A DNA stretch of 64,000 nucleotides from Diadophis punctatus similis (Eukaryota > Chordata > Lepidosauria > Squamata > Dipsadidae). Below, one piece after another: positions 52,204 to 63,841 of the stretch (positions are counted from its first letter, which is position 1; each line of letters begins with the position of its first letter). The translations under genes and the position numbers were made by a program. A model generated the notes under the pieces. It had not been told where the DNA came from and searched no databases. It saw only the letters and a list, made by a program, of their open reading frames with translations. The stretch is taken from assembly GCA_023053685.1 (NCBI GenBank), contig JALIGW010000058.1, forward strand, positions 687,001 to 751,000, read 5' to 3'.

Positions 52204-55200
52204 CTAAGTCTCCCGCATTTCCTCCGGCAGGGAGGGTAGCTGTTGCTGTGGCAATGGCTGCTCCCCTTCGCTGCGGAGGGTCTTCATGTATCTCTGCATC
52301 TTCCCAATCATCCAGGAAGGGATGGTGAAGGGCTTCAGCTCATCCAGCTTCAGCTCCTGGGAACCCCTGGGGGGGAGGAAGAGGAAGAAGAGGAAGGTGG
52401 AGGGAGAGGAAGAGGAGAAAGGGAGGAGAAAACGAGAAAGAGGGAGGAGGAGAAAGGAAGAGGAAGGTGGAGGGAGGAAGAAGGAAGAAGCAGGAGGAAG
52501 AGGAAGGAGAAGGGAGAGGGAGAGGAAGCAGGAGGAGGTGTTTAAGAAGGCCGGAACTGACAGCTTCTCGAAGGGACAGGAGCTGACCCCCCCCTCTTGC
52601 CCTGCTCCGGCCTCCTGGGAGTGGGCTGGGCTCCCCTGCCTCCCTGAGCCTCACCTGTACTCGTCACTGGCTGCCAGGTCCTGGATGTCTTCCTCCAGCA
52701 GGAGGTAGGCCTGTGCAGGGAGAGGGGGGGGGGTGATCAGAGGAGGCGGACCCCTTCCAGCCCCTCCTGGCTGCAGGAGAAGCGCTGGAGAGCAGCCCAT
52801 GGTCCTTTGACCGGATTCCCAGGGCCAGGGAGAAGCCGCTGCCCCCCTCCCCCTCCCATTTCCCCCCACTGACCATCTTCCCTCCGGTGGCCCTCATGTA
52901 CTGCTCCTGAGCCAGCCAGTGCTTGTCTTGGGGGTCTGCCGCGTACTGGGAGAAAAAGAGGGGGGGGGGAGGAAAGGCAGAAGTGAGGAAGCAGCAGCTG
53001 CCCCAAGCCTTGGGGTCCCTCAGGGATAGGGGGGTGGGAGGGCAAGCAATGCCAGGGGAATCTGAGCAGGCTCTCCAAACTCGGAAACTTTTAAGACCTG
53101 TGGACTTTATGGCTGCCTGGGGAATTCTGGAAGTTGAAGTTCACCAGTCTTAAGGTTGCTGGGTCTGGAGGGAGGGAGGGAGGGGGAGAGAAGGAAAGGC
53201 AGCAACCCCTGGCAGGATCCAGCCAAGGAGGCGGACACTGGCCTAAATCAGGACGGACAACTCTGCACAGGGGCTACAATGCGGAAGAGCCAAACCTCAG
53301 CCAGCCAGTCCTCATCCTACGACCCTAAATGAGCCTGGAATTACGGTCGTATGTTGGGACAGTCATTAAGTAGGTTTCCACATGACCCCACCTGACTTTA
53401 CAACTTTTGTGGCAGCTAAGTGAACGCAGCTGTCCTTAAATGAACCCATTACAGGTAGTCTTTGACTTACAACAGTTCATTCACGCAACGCTTCAAAGTT
53501 ACAACGGCAGTGACAAACAGGGACCACTTTTCACACACTGAAGTATCCCCAGGGTCACGCGGTCAAAATTTGGATGTTTGGCAACTGACTCATAGTTATG
53601 ATGGTCGCAGTGTCCTAGGGTCACGTGTTCCCCTTTTGCGACCTTCTGACAAGCCAAGTCAATGGGGAAGCCATGTTCACTTAACAACCGTGTTAGTAAC
53701 TTACCAACTGCAGGGATTCACTTAACAACAGTGGCAAGAAAGGTGGTAAAAACTCGCTTTACAACTTCCTCACTTAGAACAGAAACTTTGGACTCAATTG
53801 TGGTTGTAAGTTGAGGACTACCTGTACTCAATGACCATGTTTAGCCGGGGACTGGAAGCAAACGCTGCTTTCTGGCAAACACCCCCCCAAACCAGAAATG
53901 GCAGTCATGTGACCCTGCAACAGCGTAAATGCTGGCTGGCTGCCAAGTGCCCAAAATGCTATCATGGGGGGAGGGGGGGGTAGTGGCCCTCAGAACATCC
54001 AAACCATGTCAAATCGCTCTGGCAGGTCCATTGGTCGTAAGTCCGAATACCTGTAATCGGATGCCAACTTATCTCCTCCCCCCGTGTCCTGATGGCCGAG
54101 GAACCCTGGCATTCTTGCTGAAAGCACCTGGCAGGCTCCTCCCTGGGGTATGTTCGTAAATTAAGGGATGCCCCCCCCAGTGGCCAGGAGAGGCGTCAGG
54201 AAGATCCCCCGCCCCCCCAAGGAAAGAAACCACACTGACCTTAAACAAGTGGGGGTGCTTGATGTAGAGCCTGCCTCTGGTGCCCCCCATCCCAAGGGCC
54301 CTGAATCCAGAGCGGGAATAGTTAAAGTCTGCAAAGGTTCAGGGGAAACCCCCCCCCTTTGAAGAAGCATTAATATGTAGCTGGCTCCCCCTTACTTGTT
54401 TGCTCTTGACCCAAGAACGAAGCTCGTGGTCTCCGTGAGGCGCAGGGGGTCCCACTGCAAGGCCAGAAGCGAGTGGACATGAGTCAGTGACAGGCAGGAA
54501 CTGACCAGACGCCCCTTGGTCCTCTCGGGTGGCTCCCTGGGTCGGTGGCCTTGCTGATGGGTGGGGCCCAGGTCCAGCCCCTAGGCTCTGCCTCGGAGAG
54601 GCTGCCTCCCCTCCCCACTGCTCCCCACTTCCCCAGGGACGGCTTTGCGAACTCAAGGGGGCTGTGTGTGCCCGGCGTACCTTCGGACCATCCCTCTGCA
54701 CCGGTTCACAGGATTTACTCTTTCCCCTGAAAGCAGAGAAGGGGGTCTTGGGAGGTGGCCAAATCTGCATCATGTGCTTGTCCTAACGAGGGGAGAACCT
54801 TCCTTGCTGCCCCCCAATCCCATAACCGACTCTGTGTGCCGGACTCGAATCTTGGGTGCACCTTCCAACCCTCCTCATAAAAGAAGTCCCTCCCTCCCTC
54901 CTGCTTCCTGGTTTCCTCTTACAATCAGGTGTTTTGGCCAGAGGGGCATTCTCAAGGCTTCACTGGCAGGGAGGGCAAACACAGGCCAGAGCAGCCCCCA
55001 CCCCATAAGGCCCCGTGTGGAATCCCTACTCACGTGCTGACACCTGAAGCCCCACGGTCACCGGGCTGGCTCTGTCCTGGCGGTCTCCCCTTCCTCTGCC
55101 AAGGAGAAAAGACCCTCATCCGTGTTTCCTGGCCGCAGGAAGAGAGCGCCAACCGCCTTCTGCCGGGGGCTCCCCCAATGGCCTACCTTTTTCGGGATGG

Positions 55201-55244
55201 GGCTCCCCTGCTGGCTCACTTCGTCTTCCAGGGGCTTCGCCCGC

Positions 55245-55331
<87 letters not shown>

Positions 55332-58300
55332 TGGTACCTGCAGAGTGAGAACTGCTACCTGCCCCAGGTGTGGGCTCCCTGCAGAGACGGCCTGTGCAGC
55401 CAGGGGGCTTCTCCCAGCAAGGAGGCGAAGGGACCCTGGGCGCCTTAGGCTGCTCCTGAGCCCGGCTTTCGGCCTTTACCTTGATGGCTGGCACTTCGTG
55501 GGGAACTCTTGCAATCGGCCTCTTCCCATCGCAGAACAGGAGCTTGGCCTGCAGGGAGAAGGAAGGCTGGTCAGGCTGGCCCCAGGAGGGCCGGTCAGCG
55601 TCCCCGAACCCGAGGCTAGTGACTCTGGACACGCCAATGGTCTGGGAGGGCCTAGTGAGCCCCTACTTTCCTTAATTTGAGCAGCTCAGAGATGCACTTT
55701 CAATGATCACCCTACCTCAATACTCCTATTTTATTAGTTTATCAAAATATAAAATGCAGAAATAAAAAGAAAAATGAAAATAATGGGAAAATAGGAGAAG
55801 AAAAGGCGAAGAGGAAAAGTTTATGGTAAACGGGAGAAAAAAAGGAAAGAAATTAACTTCCGGCTCCTTCTGGCACAGTAGAATACGGTGATTACACACA
55901 ACCTTTTTTTACTTTTGCGTAGTGGAGTACACGCCTTCCTTTTATTCCTAATCAGGACAACAGAATAACACAGAGATGGAAGAGACCTTGGAGGTCTCCT
56001 AGTTCAACCCTCTGTTCAAGCAAGGACCCCAGACCATTTCAGACAAATGGCTGTGTCCAATTTAAAAGCCTCCAGTGATGGCGCATGCAGAGATTCAGAA
56101 GGGAAGCCATTCCACTGATTACGGTAATTGTTCTCCCTGTCAGGAAGTTTCTCCTTAATTCCAGGTTGCTTCTCTCCTTGATAAATTTCCATCGGCTGCT
56201 TCTTGTTCTGCCTTCTGGTGCTTTGGAGAAGAGATTGAACCCCTCTTCTTTGTGGCAGCCCCTCAAATATCGGAACACTGCTATCACGTCCCGCCCAGTC
56301 CTTCTTTTCATTAACCTAGACATACCCAATTCCTGCAACCATTTTTGTATTATATATTATATTATACAGTATTGTATTATATTATTATATTATAATATTA
56401 ATTATATTATATTGCAACCGGGTATTATAGCAATAGCACTTAGACTTATATACCACTTCATAGTGCTTTACAGCCCTCTCTAAGCGGTTTACAGAGTTCA
56501 GCATATTGCCCCCAACAATCTGGGTCCTCATTTTACCCACCTCGGAAGGATGGAAGGCTGAGTCAACCTTGAGCCTGGTGAGATTTGAACAGCTGAACTA
56601 GCAATCAACTGAAGGTTGCAGTGCTGCTTTTAACCACTGCGCCACCTTGGCTCAGTGGTTAATGATCACTCTCACCCCTCAGCTTGCTAGGGCTCCCCCT
56701 AGCCTTTGCCCAAGGAAGACAGAGAGAATTAAAGTGGCGTTTCACTGGGCAGAAAAAAGTAGAACCAGGGTCCTCCTTTCCCCCAGGGGTGGCTGCCCAC
56801 CTCTCCCCCCACCATCCTGCACTCAAGAGCAGCGCTTTCTTGGAACAGACAGTGCAGCCCTCCCGCTACCTGCTCCAGGCAGCTGCGACACGTCTCTTGG
56901 ATGAGCTGCTCCGTGTCCACGTCCTCCCCGACATTCTCGCGCACGTTCCCTGCCGCCTTTTGGAAAAACTGGAGAGAAGGCAGGAGCCCCTCAGAGTCAG
57001 AAGGTTGAGGACAGAACTGGTGCCCCTCCCAATGGATGCATTTACAGGTAAGTCCCTGACCTACGACCAAATGGAGCCCAACATTTCGGCTACTAAGCGA
57101 GACAGTTATTTCAGTTAGTTTTGCCCCATTTTAGGACCTTTCTTGCCATAGTTGCTAAGTGAATCATTGCAGTTCAGTTAGTAAGTCGGTTGTTAAGTGA
57201 ATCTGGTTTCCCAATTGACTCTGCTTGTCAGAATTTTGCAAAAGGGGATTACGTGACTCTGGGACACTGCGACCGTCATAAATATGAGACAGTTGCAAAG
57301 CGTCTGAATTTTGTTCACATGACCATGGGGATGCCGCTGTGATGCTTGTAAGTGTGAAAAACAATCACAAATAACTTTTTCCAGTGTTGTAACTTCGGTC
57401 ACTAAGTAAATGCTTGTAAGTTGAAGGCTACCTGTATTTGTCTATGGACATTCTCCGTCATCCAGGTCCTGGTTGTCCCAAAGGTGCTTTTTTTCAGGAG
57501 GCAACTGGACTTTCTGATTTTTCTTTGAAGATGTTTCGCTTCTCATCCAAGAAGCTTTTTCAACTCTGACTGGATTGGGGGGGTGGGGGGGGAGGGAAGG
57601 ATTTATATGCAACTGTCTGCAAGGAATATAAATCCTTCCATTCCTCACCAACCAGTCAGAGCTGAAGAAGCTTCTTGGATGAGAAGCGAAACGTCTTCAA
57701 ACAAAAACCAGAAAGTCCAGTTGCCTCTTGAAAAATGCACCTTTGGGGCTACCTGTATTTATTTATGGCTTCACCCAGTGGCCGGTTTCATGAAAGGCAA
57801 TCCTAGCGGATGCGTGACCACCCCCAAACCCACTGCCCCTCCACTAGGTTCCCCAGTGCAATCCTGGCTTCCCACTGTGGCACCCACTGCATGGACCAGG
57901 CGAGGCGGGGGCACCTGGGAGGTGGGGGGCGCCTCTAGGCAGGCAGTTGCTCCCTCCACCAACCCCCTTCTCCCCCCCCGCAGCCCCCTACCTTCATGTA
58001 CTTGCCGAAGACGGCCTGGATCTCCTCGTTGATGCTGGGCTGCAGGACGGCGCGCAGCAGGTCCATGGAGACCACGGGGTCTGTGAAGCTGCAGAGGGGG
58101 AGGGTTGGTGGACCCCCCGGCGACCCCCGCCGCCCCAGCATCCTTCCCGGAAGATGCCCTCCCTCCCTCCCCCACCAGATTATGGGGGAAGCCCCCGGGG
58201 AGGGGGTCCCTTGGGGAGGGGGCTTACTTACCTGGTCATCATCTGGGATCGCCGCCCGCGCCGCTGCACCAGCCGGTGCTTGATCATGATGTTCCAGGGG

Positions 58301-58499
58301 CTCTGCGTGAGGGGGGGAAAAAGAGGGAGGGGTCAGAGGAGCCCCTTGCCGGCCCGGCCCCTCCCCCGCCCGTAGGCCCCGCCCTCACCGCCGCCCCCGG
58401 CTCCCCGTCGCCCCCCGCCGCCGCCGCCTCCTCCTCGTCGTCGTCCTCGGGCTCCTCGTCCTGCGCCGGCGGCGGCTCGACCTCCCGGGCGGCCCCCAT
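52204..58499 (-). CDS. DNTTIP1: Deoxynucleotidyltransferase terminal-interacting protein 1, complete in 13 exons
   Basis: Nuclear scaffold subunit of the MiDAC HDAC1/2 complex with ELMSAN1/MIDEAS; it dimerises and binds DNA. Coding exons (minus strand): 58499-58389, 58302-58232, 58088-57992, 56968-56870, 55548-55480, 55243-55187, 55095-55034, 54726-54681, 54454-54396, 54300-54240, 52945-52874, 52710-52655 and 52366-52204. All phases close to give 340 aa. Acidic N-terminus, then NIMIKHRLVQRRGRRSQMM. The dimerisation region (MDLLRAVLQPSINEEIQAVF, FFQKAAGNVRENVGEDVD) spans exons 3-4. A basic AT-hook-like PKKRKGRPPG crosses exons 6-7. The C-terminal DNA-binding domain (SKSCEPVQRDGPKWDPLRL, GGTRGRLYIKHPHLFKYAAD, LKPFTIPSWMIGKMQRYMKT) fills exons 8-13. 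The last 20 or so residues, Gln/Pro-rich, differ from mammals. The exon 6 acceptor uses a (TC)n microsatellite as its pyrimidine tract. Confidence 0.95.
52370..52545. repeat. Purine-rich (GGA)n/(GAA)n tract in the last DNTTIP1 intron
   Basis: About 175 bases of A and G directly upstream of exon 13 in transcript direction, so the transcript carries a long pyrimidine tract before that acceptor. Confidence 0.85.
53452..53824 (+). mobile_element. TA-element MITE copy in DNTTIP1 intron 10
   Basis: CAGGTAGTCTTTGACTTACA to AAGTTGAGGACTACCTG, with TA at 53450-53451 and 53825-53826. Confidence 0.85.
55249..55328. repeat. (GA)n microsatellite abutting the DNTTIP1 exon 6 acceptor
   Basis: About 40 GA units. 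On the transcribed strand it reads (TC)n and ends in CTGCAG at the exon. Confidence 0.95.
55690..55955. other. AT-rich DNTTIP1 intron sequence, nothing recognised
   Basis: A-rich sequence without a clear repeat signature. Confidence 0.4.
55960..56345 (-). repeat. CR1 LINE 3' end in DNTTIP1 intron 4
   Basis: Minus-strand CR1 ORF2 tail (RTGRDVIAVFRYLRGCHKEE). An AT-rich TATTATA run follows at 56345-56415. Confidence 0.85.
56428..56653 (-). repeat. Sauria-type tRNA-derived SINE
   Basis: Same family as 9049-9278; on the + strand it runs from TAGCAATAGCACTTAGACTT to CCACTGCGCCACC. Confidence 0.85.
57045..57434 (+). mobile_element. TA-element MITE copy in DNTTIP1 intron 3
   Basis: CAGGTAAGTCCCTGACCTAC to GTTGAAGGCTACCTG, with TA at 57043-57044 and 57435-57436. 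Confidence 0.85.
57440..57755. repeat. Second head-to-head pair of the GAAGCTTCTTGGATGAGAAG repeat
   Basis: A minus-oriented unit (57440-57560) and a plus-oriented unit (57600-57755) are inverted copies, for example CTTCTCATCCAAGAAGCTTT and AAGAAGCTTCTTGGATGAGA. They begin right after the adjacent MITE. Confidence 0.8.
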
Positions 58500-58620
58500 G
58501 CTCCGACCAGCGTCTCTGGCCGCGGGCGCGCCTCTCTGACGTCACCGCCGCGCCACGGCCAGACCCGGAAGCGGCGCGGGTTGCCCGGCAACGGCGGGGT
58601 CTTAGCCCCCACCCCCCCGA
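58330..58620. promoter_or_regulatory. CpG island at the DNTTIP1 promoter
   Basis: CG-dense stretch over the first coding exon and upstream. A CGTCA-type motif (CTGACGTCACCG) lies at about 58537-58548, a good CREB/ATF site. Confidence 0.7.
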
Positions 58621-58756
58621 GCGGTTGAAAGGCTACCGATCCCCCGCCAGGGACCCCCCCCCCCCCCGAGGAAGAGGGAGGAGCCTGGCCGAACCCTGAC
58701 AGGAGGAAGGGGGTGCGCCCGCGGGCCCCCGCTTGACGACCTTGGGGAACCCTCAT

Positions 58757-58758
<2 letters not shown>

Positions 58759-58806
<48 letters not shown>
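58759..58806. repeat. (TC)n microsatellite
   Basis: About 24 TC units upstream of the DNTTIP1 promoter. Confidence 0.95.
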
Positions 58807-58809
<3 letters not shown>

Positions 58810-59041
58810 CCCCCCAGAAAACTCCACATCCAACCCAAGTGAAGGAGACGCCCCCACCCAGACTGCTTTGCCCCCCCCCAAGGAAGGAGGGTGAGGGGCG
58901 CATTTGGCCCCCATGGGGGGGTTCAGTTTGTGTGGGTTTAGGTCTTGGCCCTCAAGGGGGGCTCTTGGGCCTGGAAGGGGGTGGTGGTTGTGGGCCTCTT
59001 GGTACCCCAGGGGCTGCCGTGGGTGCAGATATAGATGGTCC

Positions 59042-59745
59042 TGTTAAGGTGAGAATAAATCTCATAGAGGCGATTTGGATCTTTGCTTGGAATTCAGACA
59101 GTTAGAAATAAAGCCGAGATTAAAAGTCTAATAGAAAATATTTATTTCAGTACAAAAACAATAAATCCTGAATAATTACATTTTTGTTAAGAAAATGTGA
59201 CGGTCCCGGTCAAGAGCCAAGTCAAAGAGAATAATGGTGGTTTAGAAATGCACACATGCGTACAACTCATATCACGTGTTCTGCCTGTATTGGAATGTAC
59301 CATAACATTAGGATAGGGGTGCATCACCCTGCATAGACATACAACTGACAATATTCACTACGTGACAGGTCCTCGACTTACGACCACAATTGAGCCCAAA
59401 ATTTCTCTTGCTGAGCAAGACAGTTGTTAAGTGAGTCTTGCCCCAATTTACGACCTTCCCACCTTCATTTGTTAAGTGAATCACTGCAGTTGTTAAGTGA
59501 ATCACACGGTTGTTAAGCAGATCCGGCTTCACCATTGACTTTGCTTGTCAGATGGTCACGTGACCCCGGGACATGGCAACCGTCATAAATATGAGCCGGT
59601 TGGCCAGCATCTGAATTTTGATCCCATGACCCTGGGGAGGCTGCAACATTCATAAGCGTGGAAATCGGTTATAAGTCACTTTTTTCAGTGTCATCCTAAC
59701 TTTGAACGGTCACTAAATGAAAGGCCATAAGTCGAGGACTTCCTG
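59042..59745 (+). mobile_element. Composite repeat: LTR-like block joined to a MITE copy, second occurrence
   Basis: Block from TGTTAAGGTGAGAATAAATC to CACTACGTGACA (59042-59368), followed at once by the MITE (GTCCTCGACTTACGACCACA to AAGTCGAGGACTTCCTG, ending 59745). Same order and junction as 20815-21520. Confidence 0.7.
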
Positions 59746-60184
59746 TAGTCCCCGCTTGTGGGACTAGAGACTGGGAGGGGGGCAAACGAGGGTTTTTTGC
59801 TTCGTGGAAGTCTCCCGAGGGCCGCCAGTTGAGGCTGTTCGTCCTGCTGTTCCTCCTGTGGGTTTCTTCCCTTTTTTTAAAGAATTGACACGTTTGCTGC
59901 AAGAGAGGCATGACATCATGCCATTGCCTACATTAGAAGTCATGAAAAGACAGGCTCTTGTATTTTTGTTTCTTTTTTTGAAACTAATTTACGGTATATA
60001 GCCGCCCAACTCACACATAGGTGACTAGAAAAATTATAGAAGTCTAATAATAAAATAAAACCATTCAAACCCCTCTGTCTCCCTCCCATGGCAGGAACAA
60101 TACAATCAATAAAACAATCAATAATGCAATACAATAAAACAATGCAATAAAACAATACAATAAAACAATATAATACAAACCCTA

Positions 60185-62365
60185 TTCACAGACTGCAACA
60201 ATGCTGAAGACCATTACAACATTTTCTTACGTCAAGTCCAAAGAGTCATGAAACTATACGTACCACTAATCATTCCCCAAAACAGGAAGAACAAACTACC
60301 CACAACAATAAGGAAGCTCCAAGTAAAAAAAAATCTCTCTGGCGTAAAAACAAAACGGGCCACATAACCAACTACAAAAGCCGATACAAAAACTTATGCA
60401 AACAAATAAAGGCTGAGTGCACAAATTATCATATCATTCAAGAGGAAAACCTCCTGCGCACAAATTCCAACCAGGCATTCTACAATTTCGTAAACAACAA
60501 ACTCAAAGCGACGAGAACTATCCCACCCCTAAAATGCCCTAACAATAAAGACTGTAATGATGAATCAGACAAAGCCAACCTCTTCAACACATTCTTCGGT
60601 TCAGTCTTTATAAACAGCAATAACTCATGTCCTATATTCCCTGGTCGAACTACAAACAATTACAATGATCTAATACAAACCGACTTTACAGAAGACAATG
60701 TTAGAAAGGCTCTACACAACCTAAAACCATCCCTATCCATAGGTCCAGATGGTCTTTGTGCTTACTTCTTAAAAAAACTTTCCACCGTCCTATCAGAACC
60801 TCTAAGCATTATTTTTGACATATCTTTCAGAACCAGCACCCTACCCAACCTATGGTCACTAGCCACGGTTATCCCTGTCTTCAAAAAGGGAGACCCCAAC
60901 CTAGTTGAAAATTATAGACCAATCTCTTTATGTTGCGCCATCTGCAGAGTCATGGAATCAATCACCAACCAATCCATTACCCTCCACCTAGAGACAAACA
61001 ACCTACTCTCTCACAATCAATTTGGTTTCAGAAAAAAGTTATCCTCCAATCTACAACTTCTACATTGTAAAAACATATGGACTACAAAACTCGACCAGGG
61101 CAAAGCAATATCCGCAATCTACATAGACTTTTGTAAAGCCTTTGACTCTGTAGTAGACGACAAACTGCTCCTAAAACTAAAATCTTATGGCATCTCTGGC
61201 CCCCTACACAAATGGATAACTGCATTCCTGTCAAACAGACAACAAGTGGTCAAAATAGGATAATCTCTATCAAACCCTGTACCTGTTAACAGCGGTGTTC
61301 CCCAAGGCAGCATCTTAGGACCTACTCTCTTCATTCTTTACATAAATGACATTTGTGATAATATACAAAGCAACTGCGTCCTCTTCGCAGATAATGTAAA
61401 ACTATTCAATACCACCGACAATACTACAACCCTTCAAAAAGACCTTGACTATGTATCTGAATGGTCAAACAAGTGGCAACTACCAATCTCAATCAACAAA
61501 TGCTCAGTTTTACACATTGGCAAAAATAATTTAAACACAAAATACAAACTTGATGATCATGACCTTGATGATGATCCTCACTCAGTAAAGGACCTTGGAG
61601 TACTCATCTCCAACGATCTAAGTGCCAGAGCCCACTGCAACTACATAGCAAAGAAGGCATTAAGAATGGTAAACCTAATCTTGTGCAACTTCTTCTCAAC
61701 TAACATTGTACTCTTAACCAGAGCATACAAAACATTTGCTAGACCGATTCTTGAATACAGCTCATCTATCTGGAACCCACACTACATATCAGACATTAAC
61801 ACAATTGAGAATGTCCAGAGATACTTCACAAGAAGAGTATTACATTCCTCTGTTCACAACAGAATACCTTATGAAACCAGACTTGAAATTTGGGGACTTG
61901 AAAATTTAGAACTATGCCGCCTTCGATCTGACCTAAGTGTAGCTCACAAAATTATCTGCCACAACATCCTACCTGTTAACGACTACTTCAGCTTCTCTCA
62001 CAATAATACACGAGCTCACAATAGATACAAACTTAATGTAAATCGCTCCAAACTTGATTGCAAAAAATTCGACTTCAACAACAGAGTGGTCAATGCCTGG
62101 AACACTTTACCTGACTCAGTAGTTTCTTCCCCAAACCCCAAAAACTTCAACCTCAGATTATCTACCATCGACCTCACCCCATTCCTAAGAGGTCGGTAAG
62201 GGGCGTGCATAAGCGCATAATCGTGCCTACCGTTCCTGTCCTAATGTACCCCCATATATTCATACCTCTTTTACTCTTATTCATTTGTACTGTTACATAT
62301 ATATTCAATCATGTTTTACTGTTTATACTTTGCTAATAATCATATATGCTTGACAAATAAAACAA
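60185..62365 (+). repeat. Young 5'-truncated LINE of the CR1/Rex1 clade
   Basis: One plus-strand frame stays open from 60208 to 62199, except for a single in-frame TAA at 61261-61263. It encodes a LINE ORF2: the linker (LKPSLSIGPDGLCAYFLKKL), reverse-transcriptase motifs (VIPVFKKGDPNLVENYRPIS, IYIDFCKAFDSV, VNSGVPQGSILGPTLFILYI) and the C-terminal region (ARPILEYSSSIWNPHYISDI, NRVVNAWNTLPDSV). The catalytic F-A-D-D box reads F-A-D-N at about 61384-61395. The 3' UTR ends GCTTGACAAATAAAACAAAT. It differs clearly from the other CR1 copies and looks recent. With a stop and a catalytic change this copy is dead. Confidence 0.85.
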
Positions 62366-62379
62366 ATACAAATACAAAA

Positions 62380-63185
62380 TCAGATTCACCATTTCATCAG
62401 CTCCATCTCCGCCTCTCCAGGCCTGTTGCCAAAGCCAGGTTCCCTCAGCCAAATCTCTCTCTTTCCTAAGGATGCTTCCATTACTGGGTGTGAACCGGAA
62501 ACAGGTTTGAATTTTGAAATCGGAAAGTCTTAGGGAAAAGGCAGAGATCCAGACTTCTGGAGGGCAAGCCAGCAGATGGGCATTTCTGAATTAATGGGCA
62601 GTGATTCGGAGAGCTAGAACGGAAAGGGAGGACACCCAGTGCCTCCAGGAGAAGGTCAACAGGTACCAGGCAGTGGTTTCACCTTTTCCTCCAGGTGTGC
62701 AGGTGTGTGTGTGTGTGTGTGAGGGGGGAAGAGGGAGAGAAAGAGAGAATAAAGAAGTAAGGGATACGAGCAGAGGACCTTCCTTGTTCTCTGACTTCTA
62801 ATTGTTCTTCATTGGATCAAGAAGATTGCACAATAAATCCACCTTTGGGAGGATCCATCCAAGGTCATCCCTGGATTCTGGAGAAACGATTGGAACTGGC
62901 ACATTGTGTGAAGCTATGTGTGTCAGCTTTGATTAAATCTAATAGAAACAACATTTGCTGCTGTAAGCCACCCATGCTGTAAGATGGGCGTCTTTACAAA
63001 TCTATAATAAAACAAAAGAATTTCCACAAAGCCTCCCTCATAACTAAGGTCATACTGGCGCACATGAGCTGTCTCTGTCTGGACTTTAGGATGGCAAGGA
63101 ATCCAAATAGAAAATGCTAATGGGTGACCATACAGATGAACTGGAATGAAATGAAGGTCAAGAAGTAATCGGTGGAAGATCATTA
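62380..63185. other. No gene recognised
   Basis: Unique-looking sequence with a short (GT)n run near 62703-62723. No exon or repeat family recognised. Confidence 0.4.
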
Positions 63186-63189
63186 AACA

Positions 63190-63336
63190 GAAATCCAAGC
63201 TAGAACTAGGGAGAAATTTCCTGAAATTGAGAACAATTAACCAGTGGAACAGCTTCCCTCCAGAAGTTGTGGGTGCTCCATCCCTGGAGGCTTTCATGAA
63301 GAGACTGGACAGCCATTTTTCTGGGATGGTATAGGG
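63190..63336 (+). repeat. CR1 LINE 3' tip
   Basis: CR1 tail ending GACAGCCATTTTTCTGGGAT then GGTATAGGG; a hAT-like end follows directly. Confidence 0.75.
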
Positions 63337-63520
63337 CGGGGGTCTGCAACCTGCGGCTCCGGAGCTACATGTGGCTCTTTGGGCCCTCTGCTGTGGCTCC
63401 CTGTCGGGTGATCCCATCACTGACTGCCCCTCCCCCTCACTCTCCCCTCCCAGTCACTCCTTGCCTAGCCTGAGAAGGTAAGGGCAGTGGCTGGGGATGG
63501 AGAAGTGACTGGGGCTGATT
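63337..63520 (+). mobile_element. hAT-like terminal fragment
   Basis: GGGGGTCTGCAACCTGCGGC followed by TCCGGAGCTACATGTGGCTC resembles the fragment at 23388-23424. The right end was not found in the window. Confidence 0.5.
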
Positions 63521-63799
63521 CTCTGGCGCCTCATTCTTGCTGGAGCTTCTTCCGGCCCTTGTTGGTGCTGGGTGTGCCTCGGTCGCTTGGGGAGACGCGC
63601 AACCTGCTCTCCGTCCCGAGACACTTGCCCGACCCAGCCGCGACTGATGCCGGCCTCACTATCGCAAGGGATGGTGGGGTGGGAATGGGATCTGGGAGGA
63701 GAGGATGACAGAAAAGGGAATGGGCCTGCAGCGCCCAGCTGCGGCTTTAAAATGTGCACGGGGAACTTTCGTCGCCCGGAGGATGCTTTTCAATTAAAG

Positions 63800-63801
63800 C
63801 C

Positions 63802-63836
<35 letters not shown>

Positions 63837-63841
63837 TGTGT
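63800..63841. repeat. (GT)n microsatellite
   Basis: GT repeats with two TTT interruptions. Confidence 0.9.
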
